Positions 1-7,171 of a stretch of 11,610 nucleotides of DNA are shown here, in pieces (position 1 is the stretch's first letter; each line of letters opens with the position of its first letter). The stretch is from assembly GCA_905479615.1 (NCBI GenBank), contig CAJQNH010000093.1:1-11610 (forward strand), written 5' to 3'. The position numbers and the translations under genes are program-made. The notes below the pieces were generated by a model. It worked only from the letters and a program-made list of their open reading frames with translations, ran no database searches and was not told the DNA's origin. The stretch comes from an uncultured Eudoraea sp. (lineage in GTDB: Bacteria; Bacteroidota; Bacteroidia; Flavobacteriales; Flavobacteriaceae).

Positions 1-1
1 T

Positions 2-67
2 AATTTAGGCGTAGGAGGGATGAGGGGTGTGACACCGATGAACGAGCTGCATGAATTCCTATTATAA
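2..67 (+). CDS. Possible C-terminal tail of a gene entering from the left
   Basis: One + frame is open from base 2 to a TAA at 65-67, giving 21 residues that end in NELHEFLL. It could be the end of a gene whose body lies outside the window. The stretch is too short to assign to a family, and an open run of this length occurs easily by chance. A perfect 5-bp-arm palindrome (GGTGT-G-ACACC, 26-36) lies inside it. Confidence 0.2.
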   Translation, partial: NLGVGGMRGVTPMNELHEFLL

Positions 68-111
68 AGTAACCAGCCATGATTAAATGCCTTCCAGTAA
101 CTGTAATACCT

Positions 112-119
112 TACTTTTG
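112..119 (+). promoter_or_regulatory. Bacteroidota -7 promoter box (TACTTTTG) of the first helicase gene
   Basis: TACTTTTG matches the TAnnTTTG consensus exactly. It ends 17 nt before the ATG at 137, so transcription would start only about 10-13 nt before the start codon. I see no good -33 TTG element at the expected distance. Confidence 0.6.
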
Positions 120-136
120 CATAAAATTTGATTAAG

Positions 137-1492
137 ATGCAATCGTTTGATGAATTTAAAATCTCTAACCAACTACGGTCTGCTATAACCGATTTAGGTT
201 ATACGAATCCAACACCAATTCAATCTCAGGCCTTTCCGGTAATATCATCGGGTAAAGATGTTTTAGGTATTGCGCAAACGGGAACAGGTAAGACATTTGC
301 TTATATGTTGCCCATTTTACAAACGCTTACGTTTTCAACAGAAAAGCATCCAAGAGTTTTAATTTTAGTGCCCACACGCGAATTGGTAGTACAGGTTGTC
401 GATGAGATTAAAAAATTTAGTAAATATCTTAATAATAGGGTAGTAGGGGTGTATGGCGGCACCAATATAAACACTCAAAAGGCATTTTTAGAAGAGGGTC
501 AGGATATAGTTGTAGGAACCCCCGGCCGTTTGTATGACTTGGTTTTAAGTCGTGCATTGCAGTTAAAATCAATTAAGAAATTAGTCATTGATGAAGTTGA
601 TGTCATGCTGGATTTAGGGTTTAGGTTTCAGCTTACCAATATTTTCGATTTATTACCAGCAAAGCGTCAAAATATTATGTTTTCGGCAACGATGACAGAA
701 GATATAGAAGATATAATCGCTAAATTTTTTATTTCGACAGTAAAGATTTCAGTTGCCTTAAGTGGTACACCATTAGAAAATATTAAACAAAGCAGCTATG
801 CTGTTCCCAATTTTTATACGAAAGCAAATTTACTCGTACAGCTGTTAAAAGAGGTAGCTACCTTTAAAAAAGTACTCGTTTTTGTTGCAAATAAAAGAAG
901 TGCCGATCGTTTGTTTGAAGAATTACAAGAGCTGTATAATGATGAAATTTGTGTAATTCACTCTAATAAAACGCAGAACTACCGAATGCGATCTATTAAA
1001 CAGTTTGATGAAGGCATAAATAGGGTATTGGTCACTACCGATGTAATGGCCCGTGGTCTGGATTTAAACGAAATAACTCATGTCATAAACTTTGACACCC
1101 CGCATTTTCCTGAAAATTACATGCATCGTATTGGTCGTACCGGTCGTGCAGAAAAGAAGGGAGAATCCCTATTATTCTATACAGAGAAAGAAATTGCCTA
1201 TAAAAATGCTATTGAAGCACTTATGAATATGGAAATTAAACAAATTCCATTTCCAAGGGACGTAGAAATCGCTACAAGGCTAACTCCTGAAGAACAACCT
1301 CAGACTAAAGAACCAAATAATCCACATAAACAAAGCAATGAGCAAGAACGTGGAGCAAGTTTTCACGAAAAGGCTGAAAAAAATAAGAAAACAAATGAAA
1401 GAGGGTCTTATAAACGCATAATTAAAGCCAAATATAAAAAGCCAAAAACCAGAGGTGATAAGAATTATAATAAAAGCAAAAGAAGGAAATAA
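137..1492 (+). CDS. DEAD-box ATP-dependent RNA helicase (DEVD variant) with basic tail
   Basis: A 451-residue superfamily 2 RNA helicase expected to unwind or remodel RNA duplexes in the cytoplasm using ATP. Core motifs are in order: Q motif with PTPIQ (about 25-29), motif I AQTGTGKT (46-53), Ia PTRELV (79-84), TPGR (128-131), motif II DEVD (152-155), SAT (183-185), motif V TTDVMARGLD (300-309) and motif VI HRIGRTGR (330-337). Motif II reads DEVD instead of DEAD but keeps the Walker B Asp and Glu, so ATPase activity is expected. The last 65 or so residues are rich in K, R, N and E and are probably a disordered RNA-binding tail. The frame is also open to a TTG at 128, but the ATG at 137 fits the promoter and the usual helicase N-terminus. 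The RNA substrate is unknown; family assignment is secure, subfamily is not. Confidence 0.95.
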   Translation: MQSFDEFKISNQLRSAITDLGYTNPTPIQSQAFPVISSGKDVLGIAQTGTGKTFAYMLPILQTLTFSTEKHPRVLILVPTRELVVQVVDEIKKFSKYLNNRVVGVYGGTNINTQKAFLEEGQDIVVGTPGRLYDLVLSRALQLKSIKKLVIDEVDVMLDLGFRFQLTNIFDLLPAKRQNIMFSATMTEDIEDIIAKFFISTVKISVALSGTPLENIKQSSYAVPNFYTKANLLVQLLKEVATFKKVLVFVANKRSADRLFEELQELYNDEICVIHSNKTQNYRMRSIKQFDEGINRVLVTTDVMARGLDLNEITHVINFDTPHFPENYMHRIGRTGRAEKKGESLLFYTEKEIAYKNAIEALMNMEIKQIPFPRDVEIATRLTPEEQPQTKEPNNPHKQSNEQERGASFHEKAEKNKKTNERGSYKRIIKAKYKKPKTRGDKNYNKSKRRK

Positions 1493-1567
1493 CTATAACT
1501 TAAGATTGGTTTTTAGCTGCAACTTGCTATGGTTATAATTATATCAAACACACTACTTTATTTCGAG

Positions 1568-1575
1568 TAATTTTG
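1568..1575 (+). promoter_or_regulatory. -7 promoter box (TAATTTTG) almost touching the FAD-oxidoreductase start codon
   Basis: TAATTTTG is an exact TAnnTTTG match and ends only 4 nt before the ATG at 1580. If it is used, transcription would begin at or within a base or two of the start codon, giving a leaderless or nearly leaderless mRNA. No clear -33 element is seen. Confidence 0.5.
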
Positions 1576-1579
1576 CCTT

Positions 1580-3133
1580 ATGATCAGAAACATCCAGGTA
1601 AGGGTACCATTGAAGGAAGAAGGCCAGCAAGGCATCCTTATGCGCAAAGCTGCCAAAACCCTGGGTATTCCTGAAAATCATTTTACAATAAGGGTGCTCC
1701 GTAAGTCCATTGACGCGCGAAAACAAACCATTTATTTCAATTACAAGCTTGCCATTTACATTAAGGAAAAAGCTCCTGAGAGTTCTACCTACTCCTTTGA
1801 TTATAAAGATGTTTCAAAAGCCAAACCCATTCATATCATCGGTTTTGGTCCTGCTGGAATGTGGGCCGCATTGCGTTGTTTAGAGCTTGGCTTCAAGCCA
1901 GTTGTTCTTGAGCGAGGTAAAAATGTGCAAAATCGTCGCAGGGATATAAAGGCCATCAACCAGGACCATATTGTAAACGAGGATAGCAATTACTGTTTTG
2001 GGGAAGGTGGTGCAGGCACCTATTCTGATGGAAAATTATATACACGGAGTCTAAAACGTGGTGATGTCAGACGCATTTTTGAAAGTCTGGTACACCATGG
2101 TGCAACAGAGCAAATTCTTATTGATGCGCACCCGCATATTGGTACGAATAAACTCCCTAAAATTGTTCAGAACATTCGGGAAACAATACTCAGGTATGGA
2201 GGGGAAGTACAATTCAATACTAAAGTAGTTGATTTGATAACAGCACGTAATCAGTTAAAATCTATTATTTTACAAGATGGAAATGAAATGCCAGTGTCAC
2301 GGGTTATTCTGGCGACAGGCCATTCTGCACGTGACATTTTTTACCTTCTTGAAAAAAAGAACATTGCCCTAAAAGCAAAGTCCTTTGCTATGGGGGTTCG
2401 GGTAGAACATCCACAGCAAATTATAGATTCTATTCAATACCATTGCAAAGGGGAGCGTGATGATTTGCTTCCGGCCGCCTCCTATAGTTTGGTGCAACAA
2501 GTAAAAAATCGTGGAGTGTATTCGTTTTGTATGTGCCCGGGTGGTTTTATAGTTCCAGCGGCAACATCCCCGGGAGAAGTAGTTGTTAACGGAATGTCGC
2601 CCTCAAAACGGAATAACCTTTTCGCAAATTCGGGCATTGTTGTTGAAATAAACGTGGATGAAGATATACCCAAATATGAAAAGTATGGCGTCTTAAAAGG
2701 GTTGGAATACCAAAAAGATTTAGAACGATTGGCCTTTACGGCCGGTGGGAGATCCCAAACCGCACCTGCCCAGCGCTTAACAGATTTTGTAGAAGGTATA
2801 CTCTCTTCAGATTTAAACCCAACATCGTACCAACCGGGGCTCAGATCCGCACCCTTGCATTCGTTACTTCCCAGGCTGATTGGAAGCCGTTTAAGAACGG
2901 GATTTGCAGAATTCGGAAAGAAAATGAAAGGCTACTACACTTCAGAAGCCAATATTGTGGGAGTAGAATCAAGGACTTCGTCTCCGGTAAACATCCCCAG
3001 AAACGAAAAATTAGAGCATCCGGAAATTAAAGGTTTGTTCCCTTGCGGCGAAGGCGGTGGTTATGCAGGTGGCATTGTATCAGCGGCCATGGATGGTGAA
3101 CGCTGTGCTGAAGCTGCTGTTGCCGGGTTGTGA
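1580..3133 (+). CDS. COG2509-type FAD-dependent oxidoreductase
   Basis: A 517-residue flavoprotein. An N-terminal domain of about 80 residues (starting MIRNIQVRVPLKEEGQQ) precedes a Rossmann FAD-binding fold with GFGPAG at 88-93 and the ribose-binding glutamate in LERG near 111. The block FGEGGAGTYSDGK (140-152) and the C-terminal CGEGGGYAGGI (about 489-499), where FAD is closed over, are hallmarks of this FAD/NAD(P)-dependent dehydrogenase family. The substrate of the family is not established to my knowledge, so no reaction is claimed. The start is the first ATG of the frame and directly follows a promoter box. The gene has its own promoter, as does the helicase after it, so it is probably a single transcription unit that simply sits between two helicase genes. 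Confidence 0.93.
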   Translation: MIRNIQVRVPLKEEGQQGILMRKAAKTLGIPENHFTIRVLRKSIDARKQTIYFNYKLAIYIKEKAPESSTYSFDYKDVSKAKPIHIIGFGPAGMWAALRCLELGFKPVVLERGKNVQNRRRDIKAINQDHIVNEDSNYCFGEGGAGTYSDGKLYTRSLKRGDVRRIFESLVHHGATEQILIDAHPHIGTNKLPKIVQNIRETILRYGGEVQFNTKVVDLITARNQLKSIILQDGNEMPVSRVILATGHSARDIFYLLEKKNIALKAKSFAMGVRVEHPQQIIDSIQYHCKGERDDLLPAASYSLVQQVKNRGVYSFCMCPGGFIVPAATSPGEVVVNGMSPSKRNNLFANSGIVVEINVDEDIPKYEKYGVLKGLEYQKDLERLAFTAGGRSQTAPAQRLTDFVEGILSSDLNPTSYQPGLRSAPLHSLLPRLIGSRLRTGFAEFGKKMKGYYTSEANIVGVESRTSSPVNIPRNEKLEHPEIKGLFPCGEGGGYAGGIVSAAMDGERCAEAAVAGL

Positions 3134-3184
3134 CGTATTTCTTGCTCAAACATCATACTTCACCGTTCTCAGTCTAATTAAGCG

Positions 3185-3192
3185 TACCTTTG
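3185..3192 (+). promoter_or_regulatory. -7 promoter box (TACCTTTG) of the RhlE-like helicase
   Basis: TACCTTTG is an exact TAnnTTTG match ending 16 nt before the ATG at 3209, implying a leader of roughly 10-13 nt. The -33 region is not convincing. Confidence 0.6.
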
Positions 3193-3208
3193 CGCCTTAT
3201 TTAAAATA

Positions 3209-4483
3209 ATGACATTCAAAGAACTCGGCCTGGCCGAACCTATACTTAAAGCACTTCAGACAGAAGGCTACGAAAATCCCACCCCAATTCAAGAACAAGC
3301 AATTCCCATTCTCCTCAAAGGCAAAGACCTTTTGGGGGTAGCACAAACGGGAACAGGAAAAACTGCAGCATTTGGAATTCCGATACTTCAGCAGTTGTAT
3401 AATACGCAAAACGGACAAAAAGGTAAACGACGGCTCAAGGCCCTGATTGTTACTCCAACACGCGAACTGGCCATACAAATAGGCGAAAGTTTAACCGCAT
3501 ATGGAAAATTTACAGGTTTGCGAAACACCGTTATTTTTGGTGGTGTCAAGCAAGGGAAACAGGTAAGCGCACTAAGAAATGGTGTTGATATCCTGGTAGC
3601 CACACCTGGCCGCTTGCTCGATTTGATGAACCAGGGCTATATTTCTTTTCGGGACTTAGAATTTGTGGTCCTGGATGAAGCCGACCATATGTTGGATATG
3701 GGCTTTATTCACGATATTAAAAAGATCATTGCCAAACTACCCGCAAAACGACAATCACTTTTCTTTTCGGCAACCATGCCTAAAGATATTGTAGCGCTTT
3801 CCAGAAAAATGCTGGGCGATTTTGAGCGAGTGACTATCAAACCGGAACAAGCTACTGCTGAAAAAGTGGAACAGGGTGTCTATTTTGTAAGTAAGGGTGA
3901 CAAGCCCAAATTATTAATACTTCTTTTAAAAGAGAGACCTAATGATTCTGTTTTAGTATTTTCCAGAACAAAACATGGTGCCGATAAAATCGGTAAAAAA
4001 TTAAGACAGGCCGATATTATGTCGGCTGCTATTCACGGCAATAAGTCACAAAATGCCAGGCAAAAGGCTTTAGGTGACTTTAAGGATGGAAAACTAAAAG
4101 TATTGATCGCTACAGATATTGCAGCAAGGGGTATAGACGTGGAGGAACTATCCTTAGTCATCAATTATGACCTTCCCAATGTTTCGGAAACCTATGTACA
4201 CCGGATTGGGCGAACAGGTCGCGCCAGTGCCAGTGGTATTGCTTTGTCTTTTTGTGACAGAGAAGAACAACCCTACCTGCGGGATATTGAAAAACTCATT
4301 CAACAGGAAGTCCCTCGTATGACGCCACACCAATTTGTGGATAGTGAAGACGAGGTGGAAATCAAAACGGAAAAAAAACAACAGCGATCGCACAATTCTA
4401 ATCGCAACAGGAATCGAAACTCAAATAGTAGCGGAGCTCAAAATAACCATAAGAACAGGAATAGAAGTCGACGTAGGTATTAA
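3209..4483 (+). CDS. RhlE-like DEAD-box RNA helicase
   Basis: A 424-residue DEAD-box helicase with every canonical motif intact: FKELGL and PTPIQ of the Q motif (3-28), AQTGTGKT (45-52), PTRELA (83-88), TPGR (132-135), DEAD (156-159), SAT (187-189), ATDIAARGID (301-310) and HRIGRTGR (331-338). The N-terminal wording and the short core followed by an Arg/Asn-rich tail of about 45 residues (RNRNRN and RNRSRRRY segments) resemble the RhlE group, which acts in ribosome assembly and RNA turnover in other bacteria. The low-complexity tail probably binds RNA without sequence preference. Its stop lies 32 nt from the convergent oxygenase gene. Helicase identity is certain; the RhlE label rests on overall resemblance only. 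Confidence 0.95.
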   Translation: MTFKELGLAEPILKALQTEGYENPTPIQEQAIPILLKGKDLLGVAQTGTGKTAAFGIPILQQLYNTQNGQKGKRRLKALIVTPTRELAIQIGESLTAYGKFTGLRNTVIFGGVKQGKQVSALRNGVDILVATPGRLLDLMNQGYISFRDLEFVVLDEADHMLDMGFIHDIKKIIAKLPAKRQSLFFSATMPKDIVALSRKMLGDFERVTIKPEQATAEKVEQGVYFVSKGDKPKLLILLLKERPNDSVLVFSRTKHGADKIGKKLRQADIMSAAIHGNKSQNARQKALGDFKDGKLKVLIATDIAARGIDVEELSLVINYDLPNVSETYVHRIGRTGRASASGIALSFCDREEQPYLRDIEKLIQQEVPRMTPHQFVDSEDEVEIKTEKKQQRSHNSNRNRNRNSNSSGAQNNHKNRNRSRRRY

Positions 4484-4515
4484 ATTTGAATTTTGAAATT
4501 AATTCCATAGTTTTT

Positions 4516-5517
4516 TTAATAGTCCAATTTTTGTTTTTTCATTGCCCTGCGGTAGTTCATGGCAACTGCATCAAATTTTAAATGAAGTTCTTCAGTAAAA
4601 TCAAAAGGTACTTGTTTGGGTCTTTGTGATTCTACCACACGTTTATCCTGATTAAAAATAAGCTGTTCAAAATCCTGTAATATAGTATCGGGCTCATCGT
4701 GGTCATAGTTACGTCCAATAATACAGTATCCTCTGCATCGGTTGTGTGAAATGGGTTGTGACGCAAAGAAATAAACCATCCCTTTTTCACCACCCCAACC
4801 CAAACGGAGCACAATGGTGTAGGGGAGATGTAGCTCATAATCACTTCGTCGTTCTGGTTTAACTACTTCCTCATTCGCGAAAATGGGAAAATCAACACTA
4901 TTGGCAGCTTCCGGTCTGACTACTGAATAATGTAAGACAGAACCTTTCACTGTTACCTTACAATCGGGTACCTCTGGCCGTTCAGGGTCTCCTAATAAAC
5001 CCGGGTGTACCCAGGCAAAATGACCAAAATCTGTGAAATTTTCAAGCTGTCTGGAACTATCACTATTCCAATCGAAAGGCCCGGTATTTACCAATTTCCA
5101 ATCTGTATTTTCATACTCAGATATTTGAGGTAAATCAAATTCAGGTTTTTTTAGGGCAACCCATACCAAGCCAAATTTTTCCTGGCAATAATAGGTTGGG
5201 GTTTTTGCTTTCACGGGTATTTCAACATTGGGTGCTTGTGGAATCAAAACACAATCCCCTTTCTTATCATATTGCCATGCATGATAGGGGCATACGATGC
5301 AATCCTTTTCTATCCAACCTAAGGATAATGCCGTTCCCCTGTGAATACACAGATCGTGCATCGCATGAGCACGACCATCTGAAGTTCGCCAAATAACGAT
5401 GGTTTCGTCCAAAAGAATAGTGCCAAAAGGTTCCTCTGCCTTTATTTCACGACTATACCCAACAGGATGCCAGCAAGCAAATAATCTCTCAGGAAATTTA
5501 GTTTTATACTGATTCAT
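4516..5517 (-). CDS. Rieske non-haem iron oxygenase, large subunit-like
   Basis: A 333-residue ring-hydroxylating or O-demethylating type oxygenase. The N-terminal Rieske domain binds [2Fe-2S] through C57-x-H59 and C76-P-Y-H79, with 16 residues between the pairs. The catalytic domain shows the mononuclear-iron signature N160-x2-D163-x2-H166-x4-H171, where Asp163 normally passes electrons between subunits and the two His bind iron. The distal segment NQDKRVVESQRP and a final RR motif resemble the vanillate demethylase/phthalate dioxygenase group. Such enzymes need a ferredoxin reductase, and none is encoded in this window. The frame runs upstream to a TTG at 5565, but the 16 extra residues look non-native and cover the promoter, so the ATG at 5515-5517 is chosen. 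The substrate cannot be told from sequence. Confidence 0.93.
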   Translation of the reverse strand: MNQYKTKFPERLFACWHPVGYSREIKAEEPFGTILLDETIVIWRTSDGRAHAMHDLCIHRGTALSLGWIEKDCIVCPYHAWQYDKKGDCVLIPQAPNVEIPVKAKTPTYYCQEKFGLVWVALKKPEFDLPQISEYENTDWKLVNTGPFDWNSDSSRQLENFTDFGHFAWVHPGLLGDPERPEVPDCKVTVKGSVLHYSVVRPEAANSVDFPIFANEEVVKPERRSDYELHLPYTIVLRLGWGGEKGMVYFFASQPISHNRCRGYCIIGRNYDHDEPDTILQDFEQLIFNQDKRVVESQRPKQVPFDFTEELHLKFDAVAMNYRRAMKKQKLDY

Positions 5518-5525
5518 AAAGACAC

Positions 5526-5534
5526 CAAAGGTTA
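5526..5534 (-). promoter_or_regulatory. Probable -7 promoter box of the Rieske oxygenase gene
   Basis: On the - strand the bases read TAACCTTTG, a TAnnTTTG-like box with one extra base (or AACCTTTG with one mismatch). It ends 8 nt before the chosen ATG, like the other promoters here. A TTTA about 18 nt upstream (5553-5556) could be a weak -33 element. Confidence 0.4.
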
Positions 5535-5538
5535 CGTG

Positions 5539-5570
5539 AACAATTGCTAATGTAAATATATACAATTGTT
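5539..5570. promoter_or_regulatory. Inverted repeat, candidate operator for the Rieske oxygenase gene
   Basis: AACAATTG (5539-5546) and CAATTGTT (5563-5570) are perfect 8-bp inverted arms separated by 16 bp. Each arm also contains the palindrome CAATTG, and their centres are 22 bp apart, about two helical turns. The repeat brackets the place where the -33 element should be, which is a typical operator position. No regulator gene is adjacent. Confidence 0.4.
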
Positions 5571-5581
5571 GCTACGCTCCT

Positions 5582-5666
5582 TAATATGAATTAGCCAGCC
5601 CTTAATAAATGCCTGCCTGCCTATGGCATGGTCCGCCGCAGCATAATATGAATACAGGCAGTTATT
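5582..5666. repeat. Repeat-like intergenic structure with direct and inverted repeats
   Basis: The gap holds a 10-bp direct repeat TAATATGAAT (5582-5591 and 5644-5653), an 11-of-12 inverted repeat (AATAAATGCCTG at 5604-5615 against CAGGCAGTTATT at 5655-5666), and three tandem GCCT units. Inside lies a GC-rich core (about 5621-5643) unlike the AT-rich surroundings. It could be a dispersed repeat or the remnant of a small mobile element; it has no coding potential. Confidence 0.35.
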
Positions 5667-5812
5667 ATACAAGCCGACGACACACTCTTCAAAGCCCATA
5701 ATTTGCAATGAAATTGAATTAATAGCGCCTTCTAATTAAACAGGTGTTTTTATATCTCACTAATAAAAAGAATAAGAAACCAAATTGGTGGTATTCCCTC
5801 CACAAGTGTAGC

Positions 5813-5820
5813 TATCTTTG
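5813..5820 (+). promoter_or_regulatory. -7 promoter box (TATCTTTG) of the two-helicase operon
   Basis: TATCTTTG is an exact TAnnTTTG match ending 14 nt before the ATG at 5835. A TTG at 5785-5787 is 25 nt upstream, somewhat far for a -33 element. It would drive both helicase genes that follow. Confidence 0.65.
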
Positions 5821-5834
5821 CATAAAGTAATTTT

Positions 5835-7166
5835 ATGGCAAAATTTTTTTCTGATTTAGGAATTAATGAACAACTAATGCAAAGTTTAGTTGATTTAAAT
5901 ATTTCTGTTCCCACCGATATTCAAAACAAAACAATTCCAATACTATTAAACCAAAAAGAAGATGTAGTTGCTTTGGCAAAAACTGGAACAGGTAAAACCG
6001 CAGCATTCGGGTTGCCTTTAATACAATTGATCGATCCGGAAAATACCAAAGTACAGGCAGTAATATTAGCCCCTACGCGAGAATTAGGACAACAAATATA
6101 TACGAACCTGTTGTCTTTTACTTCGCATAGTCCATCTATTTCTATAGCTGCTGTTTGTGGAGGTATTCCTATTAAACCTCAAATAGAACGCCTAAAAAAA
6201 GTGACACATATTGTAGTGGCAACTCCAGGCCGATTAATTGATTTAGTACAGCGTAAGGCCGTCAGCATTCAAAACTTAAAGTATTTAGTTTTAGATGAAG
6301 CTGATGAGATGGTTAGTGCATTAAAAAAAGACCTGGAAATTATTGTTAAGGAAATTCCCAAATCAAGAAGAACGCTCTTATTTACAGCAACCATGCCGGG
6401 TAGCATAAAACAATTGGTGCAGAATTATATGTCAAAACATGTCGTACACCTTGAAGCAGATATGGCAAAGGTTGGTCATCAAGGTATCGATCATAAATAT
6501 GTGGTAGTTGAACCCATAGAAAAACTAGAAGTATTGCTTCACTTTCTAAATACCAAAGAAGGAGAGCGAGGCGTTATTTTCTGTAAAACCAAGGCGGCTG
6601 TTAATAAACTGGCGAAAAAATTGGCCATGAACAAATTCTCATCCGGCGCTATTCATGGTAGCTTAACCCAAGGTATCCGAGACCGAATCATGGGACAATT
6701 CAGAGAAGGGTTTATTGATATTCTGGTAGCTACCGATTTAGCAGCTCGGGGCATTGATGTTAAGGAAATCTCTTATGTAGTTAATTATCATCTGCCAGAT
6801 ACTTTTGAAACCTATGTACACAGAAGTGGCAGAACGGCCAGGGCAGGAGCAAAGGGACTCTCCCTAAGCATCATACAACAAGAGGAAATTAAAGATATTC
6901 CCGGATTTGAAAAAGAGTTAGGCCTTGTTTTTAGTGAATTCAAAAAGCAAAATGCGGAAAATAGGGAAGAAACTAATTTGGTTTTGTGGGCTAAAAAAAT
7001 ATTTAAGACCAAGCCAAGCCGGAACATTTCTAAAGAGACTAAAGAAAAAATAAAAACGATATTTCATCATTTGACTAAAGAAGAATTGATGGAAAAAGTA
7101 CTAGCAGATTATTTAGTACATAACACTGCTACTAATATAAAAACAAAGGCTTCCCAAAAGAAGTAA
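5835..7166 (+). CDS. DEAD-box RNA helicase, first gene of a two-helicase operon
   Basis: A 443-residue DEAD-box helicase with complete motifs: IQNKTIP of a divergent Q motif (29-35), AKTGTGKT (48-55), PTREL (80-84), TPGR (130-133), DEAD (154-157), TAT in place of SAT (184-186), ATDLAARGID (299-308) and HRSGRTAR (329-336). The Q-motif proline pair is altered (VPTDIQ). About 85 residues follow the helicase core, first hydrophobic-helical and then Lys-rich; they do not show the RNA-binding fold seen in the next gene. The stop codon is 5 nt before the start of the DbpA-like gene, so the two are almost certainly translated from one message and may act in the same process, probably rRNA maturation. 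The exact subfamily (CsdA/DeaD-like or other) is not decided. Confidence 0.94.
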   Translation: MAKFFSDLGINEQLMQSLVDLNISVPTDIQNKTIPILLNQKEDVVALAKTGTGKTAAFGLPLIQLIDPENTKVQAVILAPTRELGQQIYTNLLSFTSHSPSISIAAVCGGIPIKPQIERLKKVTHIVVATPGRLIDLVQRKAVSIQNLKYLVLDEADEMVSALKKDLEIIVKEIPKSRRTLLFTATMPGSIKQLVQNYMSKHVVHLEADMAKVGHQGIDHKYVVVEPIEKLEVLLHFLNTKEGERGVIFCKTKAAVNKLAKKLAMNKFSSGAIHGSLTQGIRDRIMGQFREGFIDILVATDLAARGIDVKEISYVVNYHLPDTFETYVHRSGRTARAGAKGLSLSIIQQEEIKDIPGFEKELGLVFSEFKKQNAENREETNLVLWAKKIFKTKPSRNISKETKEKIKTIFHHLTKEELMEKVLADYLVHNTATNIKTKASQKK

Positions 7167-7171
7167 TACAT

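Noticed and set aside
4484..4515. Bidirectional terminator between the convergent RhlE-like helicase and oxygenase genes
   Set aside because: Only short AT-only pairing (AATTT/AAATT) and a T-run are present; no stable stem is visible.
5518..5565. Upstream TTG start for the Rieske oxygenase
   Set aside because: The added residues (MYIFTLAIVHVTFGVF) overlap the promoter box and inverted repeat and are not expected before a Rieske domain.
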